Origin: Clostridia bacterium
GTDB lineage: Bacteria > Bacillota > Clostridia > Oscillospirales > Acutalibacteraceae
DNA length: 64,000 bases
Assembly (NCBI GenBank): GCA_900766585.1
Contig: CAAFVV010000053.1
Location: 29,221-93,220 of the forward strand
Direction of reading: 5' to 3'
In this document: positions 8,676 through 19,144 of the stretch, piece after piece
Layout: every line of letters begins with the position of its first letter
Position numbering within the stretch: position 1 is the stretch's first letter
Program-made: the position numbers and the translations under genes
The notes under the pieces: generated by a model
The model's input: the letters and a program-made list of their open reading frames with translations, nothing else
Databases searched by the model: none
What the model was told of the DNA's origin: nothing

Positions 8676-9116
8676 ATGAAATTGCATGAGCTTTCTCCTG
8701 CGCCCGGCTCCGTTCGGGACGTGAAGAGAATCGGCCGCGGACACGGTTCCGGCCAGGGCAAAACGGCGGGCAAAGGCCACAAGGGCCAGAAAGCCCGTGC
8801 TGGACACGGCTTCCGTCCGGGTTTTGAAGGCGGTCAGATGCCTCTGCAGAGACGGATTCCGAAGCGCGGCTTCAACAATGTGTTTGCCACGCGCTACGCG
8901 ATCATCAATGTGGCGGCGCTCAACGCCTTTGAGAACGGCGCCGTTGTGGATACCGACGCGCTGAAAGAGGCGGGTATCGTGAAAAAATGCTACGACGGGG
9001 TCAAGGTGCTGGGCAATGGCACCGTAGAGAAGAGCCTTACCGTGAAGGTGGCAGCCTACTCCGAGTCTGCGAAGGCGAAGATCGAGGCGGCCGGCGGAAA
9101 GGCCGAGGTGATCTGA
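8676..9116 (+). CDS. rplO: 50S ribosomal protein L15
   Basis: L15 is a late-assembly protein. The 146-residue product begins MKLHELSPAPGSVRDVKRIG and has the Gly/Lys-rich rRNA-penetrating N-terminal arm (GRGHGSGQGKTAGKGHKGQK). A strong AAGGAGG site precedes it. The stop is one base from the secY ATG. Confidence 0.97.
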   Translation: MKLHELSPAPGSVRDVKRIGRGHGSGQGKTAGKGHKGQKARAGHGFRPGFEGGQMPLQRRIPKRGFNNVFATRYAIINVAALNAFENGAVVDTDALKEAGIVKKCYDGVKVLGNGTVEKSLTVKVAAYSESAKAKIEAAGGKAEVI

Positions 9117-9117
9117 C

Positions 9118-10440
9118 ATGTTCCAGACGTTGCGAAATGCTTGGAAAATCGTTGATCTCCGCAAAAAGATCCTCTATACCCTGGTTATCATTCTGATCTT
9201 CCGTATCGGCTCCGCCATCACCGTCCCGTTTGTGGATGGCAGCGTGTTGACCGGCAGTACGACAAACGAGTTTATGCAGCTGCTGACGCTGATGTCCGGC
9301 GGCGGCTTCTCCGACGCCAGCATCTTCGCGCTGTCCATCACCCCGTATATCAACGCCAGCATCATTATCCAGCTGCTGACCGTCGCCATCCCCGCGCTGG
9401 AGCGTCTGGCGCAGGACGGCGAGAGCGGCCGCAAAAAGCTGGGACAGATCACCCGCTATACCACTGTGGGTCTCGGTCTGATGCTCGGTGTTGCGTACTA
9501 TTTCATGGTGCGCAATCAGGGCGCGCTCGTCAGTGAGGCGAAAAGCGGCGCCGCCGGCTGGTTTGCCGGTGCGGTGATCGTGCTGTGCTTTACCGCCGGC
9601 TCCGCCATGATGATGTGGCTCGGTGAGCAGATCAATGCCAAGGGTATCGGCAACGGTATCTCCATTCTGCTGTTCGCCGGCATCCTGTCCCGCCTCCCGA
9701 CCGGTCTGGTCTACCTGTGGGATATGTTCACCCAGGGCATCCAGAACATCGACGCGGGCGGCATCAAGTTTATCATCATGGTTCCGCTGGTCCTGATCCT
9801 GTTCCTCGTGATCATCGCGTTCATCGTGTTTATGACCGATGCCGAGCGCCGGATCCCCGTCCAGTACGCCAAGCGCGTCGTCGGACGGAAAATGTACGGT
9901 GGACAGAGCACCTACATTCCGATCAAAGTCAATATGTCCGGCGTTATGCCGATCATTCTGGCTCAGTCGATCGTGTCTCTGCCCTCCATCATCGCCTCGT
10001 TCATCTGGGGCACGAACGGTACGCCGAAGAGCAAGTTCTGGCAGGCGTTCTTCAACGTCTTCCGCTCCTCTAACCCGGTGTATCTGTTCCTTCTGTTTGT
10101 TCTGATCATCGGCTTCGCCTTCTTCTATGTGACCATCCAGTATAATCCCACGGAGATTGCCAATAATCTCCGTAAGAACAGCGGCGCTGTCCCGGGCTAC
10201 CGTCCCGGCAAGCCGACTGCGGATTACATCAAACGGGTGCTGTCGAAGGTTACACTGATGGGCGCCCTGTTCTGCGGTGTCATCGCCGTATTCCCCGGAA
10301 TCTTCGGTATGGCGACTCAGATCTACGGCCTGTCGCTGGGCGGCACCTCCATCATGATTGTGGTGGGTGTTGCGCTTGAGACGGTGCAGCAGATCGAGAG
10401 CCAGATGATGATGCGCCACTACAAGGGTTTCCTTGAGTAA
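9118..10440 (+). CDS. secY: Protein translocase subunit SecY
   Basis: SecY is the channel of the Sec translocon in the cytoplasmic membrane. The 440-residue length and ten hydrophobic segments are as expected. Visible motifs are the plug/TM2 region (LSITPYINASIIIQLLTV), the cytoplasmic loop (ISILLFAGILSRLP) and the C-terminal tail MMMRHYKGFLE. It follows rplO by one base and is followed by a GC-rich gap of 62 bases before adk. Confidence 0.98.
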   Translation: MFQTLRNAWKIVDLRKKILYTLVIILIFRIGSAITVPFVDGSVLTGSTTNEFMQLLTLMSGGGFSDASIFALSITPYINASIIIQLLTVAIPALERLAQDGESGRKKLGQITRYTTVGLGLMLGVAYYFMVRNQGALVSEAKSGAAGWFAGAVIVLCFTAGSAMMMWLGEQINAKGIGNGISILLFAGILSRLPTGLVYLWDMFTQGIQNIDAGGIKFIIMVPLVLILFLVIIAFIVFMTDAERRIPVQYAKRVVGRKMYGGQSTYIPIKVNMSGVMPIILAQSIVSLPSIIASFIWGTNGTPKSKFWQAFFNVFRSSNPVYLFLLFVLIIGFAFFYVTIQYNPTEIANNLRKNSGAVPGYRPGKPTADYIKRVLSKVTLMGALFCGVIAVFPGIFGMATQIYGLSLGGTSIMIVVGVALETVQQIESQMMMRHYKGFLE

Positions 10441-10502
10441 GCTCTGAACGGACAGCGGCGGGATCCCCCGCGGTTCCGCCGCCCTTTGAAGGAGGAACCG
10501 GT

Positions 10503-11135
10503 TTGAACCTCATCTTTTTAGGCGCCCCCGGCGCCGGCAAGGGCACGCAGGCGGAATTCGTCAGCGAGCACCTGCATATCCCCACTATCTCCACGGGTAA
10601 CATTATCCGTGAAGCGCTGAAAAGCGGCACGGAGATGGGCAAGAAAGCCCAGTCGTTCATCGAAGCGGGTCAGCTTGTGCCCGATGACGTCGTCATCGGC
10701 ATCATCAAAGCGCGCCTTGCCGAGGAGGACTGCAAGGACGGATTTATTCTGGACGGCTTTCCCCGCACCATCCCTCAGGCCGAGGCGCTTGACCGCATGG
10801 GCGTGACGATCGATCGGGTCATCGACATCGAGGTTCCCGATGAGACCATTGCCCGGCGTGTATCGGGCCGCCGTGTCTGCCTCAAATGCGGCGCCACCTT
10901 CCACATCGACTACAAGCAGCCGAAGGTGGAGGGCGTGTGCGACAAATGCGGAGACGCCCTTGTTCAGCGCAAGGATGATCAGCCGGAAACGGTGATCGAA
11001 CGGCTGCGTGTATATCATGAATCCACCGAACCGCTGGTCGCGTACTACCGCTCCGCGGGCAAGCTGTGTGTAGTGGAAGGCCAGGAAAAGGTGGAGGATA
11101 CCACCGCTCTGGTGTTCCGTGCGCTCGGGGTGTAA
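10503..11135 (+). CDS. adk: Adenylate kinase, zinc-type
   Basis: The enzyme interconverts ATP + AMP and 2 ADP in the cytoplasm. The 210-residue product has the P-loop GAPGAGKGTQ at residues 8-17, the AMP-binding segment ISTGNIIREALKSGTEMG and the motif DGFPRT. The LID domain carries four cysteines (C126, C129, C146, C149), the zinc-stabilised Gram-positive form. It starts with TTG after AAGGAGGA. The secY-adk-map order is standard for Firmicutes. Confidence 0.97.
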   Translation: MNLIFLGAPGAGKGTQAEFVSEHLHIPTISTGNIIREALKSGTEMGKKAQSFIEAGQLVPDDVVIGIIKARLAEEDCKDGFILDGFPRTIPQAEALDRMGVTIDRVIDIEVPDETIARRVSGRRVCLKCGATFHIDYKQPKVEGVCDKCGDALVQRKDDQPETVIERLRVYHESTEPLVAYYRSAGKLCVVEGQEKVEDTTALVFRALGV

Positions 11136-11138
11136 AGC

Positions 11139-11885
11139 ATGATATCCGTGAAAAACAGCCGGGAGCTGACCGCGATGCGGGAGGCGTGCCGCATCTCCGC
11201 CCGCGCACTGGCGCTGGGCGGAAGCTTGGTGCGTCCCGGCATCACCACGGGCGAGATCGACCGTGAGATCCGCCGCTATATCGAGAGCGAGGGCGCTACG
11301 CCGTCGTTCCTCAACTACGGCGGCTTTCCGGCCAGCGCCTGCATCTCCGTCAATCAGACGGTCATCCACGGCATACCGGGCCATACGGTGATCCGCGAGG
11401 GCGATATCGTCAGCGTGGATGTGGGAGCCTGCATCAACGGATTCCACGGCGACAACGCCGCGACGTTTGCTGCGGGAAAAGTATCACCGGAGGCACAAGC
11501 CCTGATGGACGCCACCCGCGAGAGCCTGTACGAGGGCATCAAGGCCGCCGTCGCAGGCAACCGCATCGGCGACATCGGCGCGGCAGTCCAACGGTATGTC
11601 GAGGTGCGTGGTTACTCGGTGGTACGGCAGTTCGTCGGCCACGGAGTAGGCACGAACCTGCACGAAGACCCCAGTGTACCGAATTTCGGAACCCCCGGAA
11701 GAGGTCCGCGCCTCGTTCCGGGCATGACCTTGGCCATTGAACCGATGATCAACGCCGGCACCGCCGAGGTAGAGATCCTCAAGGACGGCTGGACAACGGT
11801 TACCAAGGACGGCAAGCTCTCCGCTCATTTCGAGCATACCATCGCCATCACACCCGACGGACCGGTCATCATGACCCTGCCCTGA
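11139..11885 (+). CDS. map: Methionine aminopeptidase, type I
   Basis: Map removes the N-terminal Met co-translationally. The 248-residue protein has the type Ia core: the substrate His motif NQTVIHGIPG, the metal ligands in SVDVGACINGFHGDNAAT, the motif GHGVGTNLHEDPSVPNFG and the glutamates in AIEPMIN and HFEHTIAITP. No N-terminal zinc/SH3 linker is present. It starts 3 bases after the adk stop. Confidence 0.97.
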   Translation: MISVKNSRELTAMREACRISARALALGGSLVRPGITTGEIDREIRRYIESEGATPSFLNYGGFPASACISVNQTVIHGIPGHTVIREGDIVSVDVGACINGFHGDNAATFAAGKVSPEAQALMDATRESLYEGIKAAVAGNRIGDIGAAVQRYVEVRGYSVVRQFVGHGVGTNLHEDPSVPNFGTPGRGPRLVPGMTLAIEPMINAGTAEVEILKDGWTTVTKDGKLSAHFEHTIAITPDGPVIMTLP

Positions 11886-11896
11886 CGGGAGGCGCT

Positions 11897-12142
11897 ATGC
11901 CGGAATACGGAGAGGTCGTGCGCGCCGCGGCAGGACGGGATAAACCGGGTCTGTTTGCGGTCGTAGGCACCGACGGGAACCGGGTGTGGATCGCCGACGG
12001 CAGGCGCCGTCCGCTCTCCCGCCCCAAGGCAAAAAATCCCCGCCATCTGCGGACAACGGGGCAGATACTCGCCCCTGCGGAAATGGCGACCAACCGTGAA
12101 TTACGTCGTGCCCTGCGAAAACGGCAGGACACCATCACCTGA
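11897..12142 (+). CDS. KOW-domain RNA-binding protein resembling ribosomal L14e/L6e
   Basis: This 81-residue basic protein (PEYGEVVRAAAGRDKPGLFA, then VWIADGRRRPLSRPKAKNPR) has the layout of the small KOW-domain proteins that sit between map and infA in many clostridia: a short SH3-like barrel followed by a basic tail. By position and charge it may bind rRNA or a translation factor, but its exact role is not established. The ATG follows GGGAGG and lies 11 bases after the map stop. Confidence 0.7.
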   Translation: MPEYGEVVRAAAGRDKPGLFAVVGTDGNRVWIADGRRRPLSRPKAKNPRHLRTTGQILAPAEMATNRELRRALRKRQDTIT

Positions 12143-12156
12143 GGGAGGTTAGGCAA

Positions 12157-12375
12157 ATGTCCAAGGAGAATGTCATCGAATTGGAAGGCACTGTGGTAGA
12201 AGCTCTGCCCAACGCGACGTTTCAGGTGGAGCTGGCAAACGGGCATTGCATCCTGGCGCACATCTCCGGAAAGCTGCGGATGAACTTTATCCGCATCCTG
12301 CCCGGCGACAAGGTCACGGTGGAAATGTCCCCCTATGATCTGACCAAAGGCCGGATCACATGGCGTACAAAATAA
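12157..12375 (+). CDS. infA: Translation initiation factor IF-1
   Basis: IF-1 occupies the 30S A site during initiation. The 72-residue OB-fold protein (VIELEGTVVEALPNATFQVE, then KVTVEMSPYDLTKGRITWR) has the exact family length. The ATG is preceded by GGGAGG. Confidence 0.98.
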   Translation: MSKENVIELEGTVVEALPNATFQVELANGHCILAHISGKLRMNFIRILPGDKVTVEMSPYDLTKGRITWRTK

Positions 12376-12410
12376 CCATTCTGTTTGCGCAAAGCGCAGG
12401 GAGGTAACGT

Positions 12411-12524
12411 ATGAAAGTCAGACCTTCTGTCAAAAAAATCTGCGAGAAGTGCAAGGTCATCAAACGCAAGGGCCGCGTGATGGTCATCTGCGAGAACCCG
12501 AAGCACAAGCAGCGTCAGGGCTGA
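12411..12524 (+). CDS. rpmJ: 50S ribosomal protein L36
   Basis: This is a 37-residue protein too short for most gene callers: MKVRPSVKKICEKCKVIKRK, ending ENPKHKQRQG. The CxxC-x12-C-x4-H arrangement (C11, C14, Cys27, His32) is the zinc-knuckle L36. It has a GGGAGG site 6 bases upstream and lies between infA and rpsM as expected. Confidence 0.96.
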   Translation: MKVRPSVKKICEKCKVIKRKGRVMVICENPKHKQRQG

Positions 12525-12563
12525 TCCTCTCAGTCCCATCAACCGAAAGGAAGGAAACGAACT

Positions 12564-12932
12564 ATGGCTCGTATAGCTGGTGTTGATTTACCCAGAGACA
12601 AGCGGGTGGAGATCGGCCTGACCTATATCTTTGGTCTCGGCCGCAAATCCGCGTCGGATATTCTCGCCGCCACGGGGATTAACCCCGATACCCGCGTCCG
12701 CGATCTGACGGAGGATGAGGTCTCGAAGCTGCGTGAATACATTGATCACAACTACGTCGTGGAAGGCGATCTTCGCCGCGATGTCGCGTTTGACATCAAG
12801 CGCCTCATCGAGATCGGCAGCTACCGCGGCCTGCGGCATCGCAAGGGTCTGCCGGTGCGTGGCCAGCGCTCCAAGACCAACGCCCGTACGCGCAAGGGTC
12901 CGAAGAAGACCATTGCCAACAAGAAGAAGTAA
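12564..12932 (+). CDS. rpsM: 30S ribosomal protein S13
   Basis: S13 bridges to the 50S subunit and contacts P-site tRNA. The 122-residue product starts MARIAGVDLPRDKRVEIGLT and has the helix-two-turn-helix motif and the basic tail RGLRHRKGLPVRGQRSKTNA. It is preceded by AAAGGAAGG and heads the alpha-type segment rpsM-rpsK-rpsD-rpoA-rplQ. Confidence 0.97.
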   Translation: MARIAGVDLPRDKRVEIGLTYIFGLGRKSASDILAATGINPDTRVRDLTEDEVSKLREYIDHNYVVEGDLRRDVAFDIKRLIEIGSYRGLRHRKGLPVRGQRSKTNARTRKGPKKTIANKKK

Positions 12933-12947
12933 GCAGGAGGGATAAGA

Positions 12948-13346
12948 ATGGCTGCTGCAAAAAAAGGCACGACGACCCGCCGCCGCAAGGAACGCAAAAA
13001 CATTGAGCGCGGCGCCGCGCATATCCAGTCCACGTTTAACAACACGATCGTCACCATCACCGACACGCAGGGCGGCGCGCTGTCCTGGGCGAGCGCCGGT
13101 GAGCTTGGCTTCCGCGGCTCGCGGAAATCTACTCCCTATGCCGCGCAGACGGCTGCGGAGACCGCTGCCAAGGCGGCGATGGAGCACGGCCTGAAAACGG
13201 TCGAAGTGTTTGTGAAGGGCCCCGGCGCCGGCCGCGAAGCCGCGATCCGCGCCCTTCAGGCCGCCGGACTCGAGGTCACGATGATCAAAGACGTGACTCC
13301 GGTTCCCCACAACGGATGCCGTCCTCCGAAAAGAAGACGCGTCTGA
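12948..13346 (+). CDS. rpsK: 30S ribosomal protein S11
   Basis: S11 lies on the platform near the mRNA exit. The 132-residue protein contains AAHIQSTFNNTIVTITDTQG and ends DVTPVPHNGCRPPKRRRV, both diagnostic. An AGGAGG site precedes the ATG. Confidence 0.98.
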   Translation: MAAAKKGTTTRRRKERKNIERGAAHIQSTFNNTIVTITDTQGGALSWASAGELGFRGSRKSTPYAAQTAAETAAKAAMEHGLKTVEVFVKGPGAGREAAIRALQAAGLEVTMIKDVTPVPHNGCRPPKRRRV

Positions 13347-13371
13347 CCGATTACAGGAGGTGTAACCAACT

Positions 13372-13998
13372 ATGGCAAGATATACCGGTGCGGTTTGCAG
13401 AATGTGCCGCCGCGAAGGTCAGAAACTGTTCCTCAAGGGCGAGCGCTGCTATACCGGCAAGTGCGCGCTGACCCGCCGCTCCTATGCCCCCGGTCAGCAC
13501 GGCCAGGGCCGCAAGAAGGTGTCGGAGTACGGTCGCCAGCTGCGTACCAAGCAGTTTGTCCGCCGCTATTACGGCGTGCTGGAGAGCCAGTTCCGTCTGT
13601 ATTTTGAAAAGGCCGAGAAAATGGCCGGCGCGACCGGTGAAAACCTGCTCCGCCTGCTCGAATCCCGTCTGGACAATGTGGTCTATCGTCTGGGCTATGC
13701 CAGCTCCCGCGCCGAAGCGCGTCAGCTTGTCTCCCATGCGCACTTCACCGTGAATGGCCGCAAGGTCAATATCCCGTCCTATCTCGTAAAGCCGGGTCAG
13801 GTTATCGCGATCAAGGAGAGCAGCCGCTCCCTCGATAAGATTAAGGCGATCCTGGAGGCCAATTCGGCGCGTCCCGTGCCGGCTTGGCTGGATGTCAACC
13901 GGGATACGACCGAAGCTAAGGTTGTGGCGCTCCCGAACCGCGAAGATATTGATCTGCCGGTCGAGGAGACCCTCATCGTCGAGTTGTACTCCAAGTAA
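13372..13998 (+). CDS. rpsD: 30S ribosomal protein S4, zinc-binding (C+) form
   Basis: S4 nucleates the 30S body and is a known translational repressor and antitermination factor. The 208-residue product has an N-terminal four-cysteine zinc site (C9, C12, C26, C31) and the S4 RNA-binding domain around residues 95-160 (ESRLDNVVYRLGYASSRAEA). An AGGAGG site precedes the ATG. A 102-base gap follows before rpoA; it contains a small CCGGC/GCCGG hairpin near 14053-14067 of unknown role. Confidence 0.97.
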   Translation: MARYTGAVCRMCRREGQKLFLKGERCYTGKCALTRRSYAPGQHGQGRKKVSEYGRQLRTKQFVRRYYGVLESQFRLYFEKAEKMAGATGENLLRLLESRLDNVVYRLGYASSRAEARQLVSHAHFTVNGRKVNIPSYLVKPGQVIAIKESSRSLDKIKAILEANSARPVPAWLDVNRDTTEAKVVALPNREDIDLPVEETLIVELYSK

Positions 13999-14100
13999 GC
14001 CGGGGCCAGACGCCACGGCGTCACGCAGATCCCCAATACCCCGTGTGCGTGCGACCGGCTTTTGCCGGCGCCGCACCCATCATTACAAGGAGGCTTTTGC

Positions 14101-15054
14101 ATGATCGAGATTGAGAAGCCCAGAATCGAAGCGATGGATCTGACCCCGAACGGCACTTACGGCAAATTTGTGATCGAGCCTCTGGAGCGCGGTTACGGCA
14201 CAACGGTCGGCAACAGTCTGCGCCGCGTGCTGCTGTCCTCTCTTCCCGGTGTGGCGGTGACGTCGATCAAGATCGACGGCGTGCTGCATGAGTTCTCCAC
14301 GATCCCGGGCGTCAAAGAGGACGTGACCGAGATTGTGCTGAACATCAAGAACCTGATCCTGAAGATCAACGGCGACGGCCCGAAGGTCGTCTACATTGAG
14401 GCGGAGGGACCGTGTGAGGTGACAGCCGGCTCTATTAAATGTGACAGTGAGGTGGAGATTCTCCGCCCCGACATCCATATCGCCACTCTGGGCGAGGGTG
14501 CCAAGCTGAACATGGAGATCACGCTGGACAAAGGGCGCGGCTATGTGCCTGCCGAACGGAATAAACAGCTGATGAATCCGGTGATCGGCGTGATCCCCGT
14601 GGATTCCATCTATACACCGGTGATGAAGGTCAACTACACGGTGGAAAACACCCGTGTCGGACAGATCACCGACTACGACAAGCTGACGCTTGAGGTGTGG
14701 ACCAACGGCACAATCTCCGCGCAGGAGGCTGTGGCGCTGGGTGCCAAGGTGCTGATCGAGCACTTAAACCTATTTGCGGAGCTGTCCGGCGAGTCCTTCT
14801 CCGACGGCCCCATTCTGAAGCCGCCGGATGTCAAGGGCGACAAGAAGGTGCTCGAGATGACCATCGAGGAGCTGGATCTGTCCGTGCGTTCCTTCAACTG
14901 CCTGAAGCGGGCCGGCATCAACACGGTCGAGGACCTCATTAACAAGACCGAGGACGACATGATGAAAGTGCGTAACCTCGGTCGCAAGTCCTTAGATGAG
15001 GTCATCAGCAAGCTGGCGTCTCTCGGCTATACCCTGAGCGCCGGAGATGATTGA
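14101..15054 (+). CDS. rpoA: DNA-directed RNA polymerase subunit alpha
   Basis: The alpha subunit dimer is the platform for RNA polymerase assembly. The ATG at 14101 (MIEIEKPRIEAMDLTPNGTY) follows AAGGAGG; the longer frame from 14062 has no site. The 317-residue protein has an N-terminal dimerisation domain (GNSLRRVLLSSLPGVAVTSI) and a C-terminal DNA/activator-binding domain (LDLSVRSFNCLKRAGINTVE, residues about 245-310). Confidence 0.98.
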   Translation: MIEIEKPRIEAMDLTPNGTYGKFVIEPLERGYGTTVGNSLRRVLLSSLPGVAVTSIKIDGVLHEFSTIPGVKEDVTEIVLNIKNLILKINGDGPKVVYIEAEGPCEVTAGSIKCDSEVEILRPDIHIATLGEGAKLNMEITLDKGRGYVPAERNKQLMNPVIGVIPVDSIYTPVMKVNYTVENTRVGQITDYDKLTLEVWTNGTISAQEAVALGAKVLIEHLNLFAELSGESFSDGPILKPPDVKGDKKVLEMTIEELDLSVRSFNCLKRAGINTVEDLINKTEDDMMKVRNLGRKSLDEVISKLASLGYTLSAGDD

Positions 15055-15106
15055 GTCCCCGCATCGCTGAAAACTGTATTCAAACCGACAAAAAGGAGTG
15101 ACTTCC

Positions 15107-15454
15107 ATGCCCGGAACCAGAAAGCTCGGCCGCCCGACGGCGTCCCGTATGGCGATGCTCAGAGCTATGGTGACGTTCCTGCTGCAGAAAGGCCGGATCG
15201 AAACCACGGTTACCCGCGCCAAAGAGGTGCGGTCCATGACGGAGAAAATGATCACCATCGCGAAGAACCCGACTCTCGCCAACAAGCGCCTTGTCTATGC
15301 GTTTGTGACGGATGAGACGGTCGCGAAGAAGCTGTTTGACGAGATCGCGCCGGCGTATGCCGATGTGAACGGCGGCTATACCCGCATCGTCAAGACCGGC
15401 GCCCGCCGCGGTGACGCTGCGGAGATGGCGATCATTGAGCTGATCAAGAAATAA
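15107..15454 (+). CDS. rplQ: 50S ribosomal protein L17
   Basis: L17 is a tunnel-exit protein. I start it at 15107 (MPGTRKLGRPTASRMAMLRA), 8 bases after AAAAGGAG, rather than at 15098. The 115-residue product ends GARRGDAAEMAIIELIKK. It is the last gene of the ribosomal block and is followed by the strong terminator at 15503-15539. Confidence 0.97.
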   Translation: MPGTRKLGRPTASRMAMLRAMVTFLLQKGRIETTVTRAKEVRSMTEKMITIAKNPTLANKRLVYAFVTDETVAKKLFDEIAPAYADVNGGYTRIVKTGARRGDAAEMAIIELIKK

Positions 15455-15502
15455 GTTTTGTTTGGCGCTTCCCGGTCCCATTGGCCGGATGATCGTTGAA
15501 CC

Positions 15503-15539
15503 AAAAAGCCGATCGGGGATCTCCCGGTCGGCTTTTTTT
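15503..15539. terminator. Strong bidirectional-looking terminator after rplQ
   Basis: A 15-bp stem (AAAAAGCCGATCGGG paired with CCCGGTCGGCTTTTT, one G-T pair) around a short loop ends in seven T on the plus strand, 48 bases after the rplQ stop. The A-run at the left arm makes it usable on the minus strand too, although no gene converges here. Confidence 0.93.
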
Positions 15540-15610
15540 GTCTGCCTGTGCCTTGCCCGGTATCCTCTGCCGCCAAGCAGCGCCGTCCCTGCCGCGCAGT
15601 GCAAAAAGGC

Positions 15611-15639
15611 TTGCGGCAGGGGGGAAAACGTGATATAAT
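15611..15639 (+). promoter_or_regulatory. Sigma-A type promoter for nadE
   Basis: TTGCGG at 15611-15616 and a perfect TATAAT at 15634-15639 are separated by 17 bases. The expected start near 15646 leaves a leader of about 110 bases before the NAD synthetase ATG. No riboswitch fold was recognised in that leader. Confidence 0.75.
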
Positions 15640-15754
15640 CATGGCATCGGGACATACTGGAAAAAGGACAGCCGCAAAACAAAAACAGGGCTGTATCATG
15701 CCGCCGGTGAACGGGGAAACCGATAAAAACGGCGGCGGAAATGAGGAATAACGG

Positions 15755-17668
15755 ATGAGAGACGGATGGATTCGGGTTGCGGCGGGCAGCATCGGCGTGA
15801 CCGTGGCTGACCCCGACCAAAATGCGGCGCTGATTCGCGAACGGATCGACGAAGCGGACGCGGCGGGCATCAATCTGCTCGTGCTGCCGGAGCTGTGCCT
15901 GAGCGCCTACAGCTGCGGCGACCTGTTTTATGCCGATCAGCTGCTCGAGGGCTGCCAAAGGCAGCTGACGGCGCTTGCCGCCTATACCGCGGGGAAATAC
16001 CCGATCTGCGTGCTCGGTCTGCCGCTGTCCTACGGCGGCAAGCTGTACAACTGCGCCGTCGTGATCGGGGGCGGACATGTACTCGGGCTGGTGCCGAAGC
16101 TGTATCTGCCCGGCTACGGGGAATTCTACGAAAAGCGTCAGTTCACCTCCGGCGCAAGACTGCCGGAGGGGGCACTGTGCCGCCTGCCGAACGGCGACGA
16201 GGTGCCGTTCGGACTGGGGCTGCGCTTTGCCCATACCGAGCGTGCGGACTTCGTGTTTGCCGTCGAGATCTGCGAGGATCTGTGGGCGCCCTGCCCGCCG
16301 AGCACGGATCTCTGCCGCCAGGGCGCGGTCGTGATCGTGAATCTCTCCGCTTCGGATGAGCTGATCGGCAAAGCCGATTACCGCCGTCAGCTGGTGAGCG
16401 GCACGTCCGGCCGGCTGCTCTGCGGCTATGCCTACGCCGGGGCAGGCCCCGAGGAATCCACACAGGACATGGTCTGCGGACGGCATCATGTGATCGCCGA
16501 AAACGGCGTGATCCTTGCGGAAAATCCGCCGTTTGGCGATGCGTCGCTGACCTATACCGAGCTTGATCTGCCGCGCCTCTGTGAGGAGCGCCGCCGCAAT
16601 ACGAGCTTTCTGCCGCTGTCGGGCGGACGGGTCATCGAATTTTCGCAGGAGATGCGGCAGACGCCGCTGTCGCGGGCGATCCCGCCCCATCCGTTTGTGC
16701 CGTCGGCGGAGTCGGATCTGAAAAACCGCGCCGAGACGATACTGACCATCCAGTCCTACGGGCTGAAAAAGCGCCTTGCGCATACCCATGCGGCGACCGC
16801 AGTCATCGGCGTGTCCGGCGGACTGGACAGCACGCTGGCGCTGCTTGTGGCGGCGCGCGCAATGGATCTGCTCGGCCGCCCGCGCAGGGATATCCTCGCG
16901 GTGACGATGCCCTGCTTCGGCACGACCTCGCGCACGCGGCACAACGCGGAGCTGCTCTGCGCGGAGCTGGGCGCGACGCTGCGCACCGTGGACATTACGG
17001 CAGCAGTTAAACAGCATTTTGCCGACATCGGGCAGGACCCGACCGTGTATGATGTCACCTTTGAAAATTCCCAGGCGCGCGAGCGCACCCAGGTGCTGAT
17101 GGATCTTGCGAATCAGTCGGGTGGGCTGGTGATCGGTACCGGCGACCTGTCCGAGCTGGCACTCGGCTGGGCGACATATAACGGCGACCACATGTCCATG
17201 TACGCCGTCAACGCCTCCGTGCCGAAAACGCTCGTGCGCTATCTCGTGGCGCATGAGGCGAAAAAAGCGGGCGGCGCGCTGCAAACGGTGCTCGAGGACG
17301 TGCTCGACACCCCGGTATCGCCCGAGCTGCTGCCGGTGGATGCCGCGGGCGATATGACGCAGAAGACCGAGGAGCTGGTCGGCCCCTATGAGCTGCACGA
17401 CTTCTTCCTTTATTATATGCTCCGCTTCGGCACCCCGCCCCGCAAAATTGAGCGGATGGCGTGCCGCGCCTTTGCCGGGCGGTATACGCCGGAGCAGATC
17501 CGCTTCTGGCTGCGCACCTTTATCCGCCGGTTCTTCTCGCAGCAGTTCAAGCGCTCCTGCCTGCCCGACGGTCCCAAGGTCGGTTCGGTCACGTTGTCGC
17601 CCCGCAGCGACTGGCGCATGCCCTCCGATGCCGCGGCACGGCTCTGGCTCTCCGAGCTGGAGGAATAA
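15755..17668 (+). CDS. nadE: Glutamine-dependent NAD+ synthetase
   Basis: The enzyme amidates nicotinate adenine dinucleotide to NAD+ using glutamine. The 637-residue protein has two domains. The N-terminal nitrilase-type glutaminase (about 1-290) has its Glu-Lys-Cys triad visible as E46 (LPELCLS), K115 (VPKLYLPG) and C173 (VEICEDLW). The C-terminal synthetase (about 320-637) has the P-loop SGGLDS at 354-359. The length is typical of the large bacterial form. It has its own promoter; no terminator separates it from fumC, so partial read-through is possible. Confidence 0.96.
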   Translation: MRDGWIRVAAGSIGVTVADPDQNAALIRERIDEADAAGINLLVLPELCLSAYSCGDLFYADQLLEGCQRQLTALAAYTAGKYPICVLGLPLSYGGKLYNCAVVIGGGHVLGLVPKLYLPGYGEFYEKRQFTSGARLPEGALCRLPNGDEVPFGLGLRFAHTERADFVFAVEICEDLWAPCPPSTDLCRQGAVVIVNLSASDELIGKADYRRQLVSGTSGRLLCGYAYAGAGPEESTQDMVCGRHHVIAENGVILAENPPFGDASLTYTELDLPRLCEERRRNTSFLPLSGGRVIEFSQEMRQTPLSRAIPPHPFVPSAESDLKNRAETILTIQSYGLKKRLAHTHAATAVIGVSGGLDSTLALLVAARAMDLLGRPRRDILAVTMPCFGTTSRTRHNAELLCAELGATLRTVDITAAVKQHFADIGQDPTVYDVTFENSQARERTQVLMDLANQSGGLVIGTGDLSELALGWATYNGDHMSMYAVNASVPKTLVRYLVAHEAKKAGGALQTVLEDVLDTPVSPELLPVDAAGDMTQKTEELVGPYELHDFFLYYMLRFGTPPRKIERMACRAFAGRYTPEQIRFWLRTFIRRFFSQQFKRSCLPDGPKVGSVTLSPRSDWRMPSDAAARLWLSELEE

Positions 17669-17770
17669 GCAGCGCAAAAAGCATACGATCAGCAATAATT
17701 GTGTGCATATAATACTAAATGTATAGAAACAGGGGCGCGGCAGCGCCTGGAAAAAGGGGAGAACGACGCG

Positions 17771-19141
<1,371 letters not shown>

Positions 19142-19144
19142 CCC

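Noticed and set aside
15548..15751. A 67-codon frame between the rplQ terminator and nadE
   Set aside because: It spans the nadE promoter, has no ribosome site, and its only later ATG lies at the predicted transcription start.
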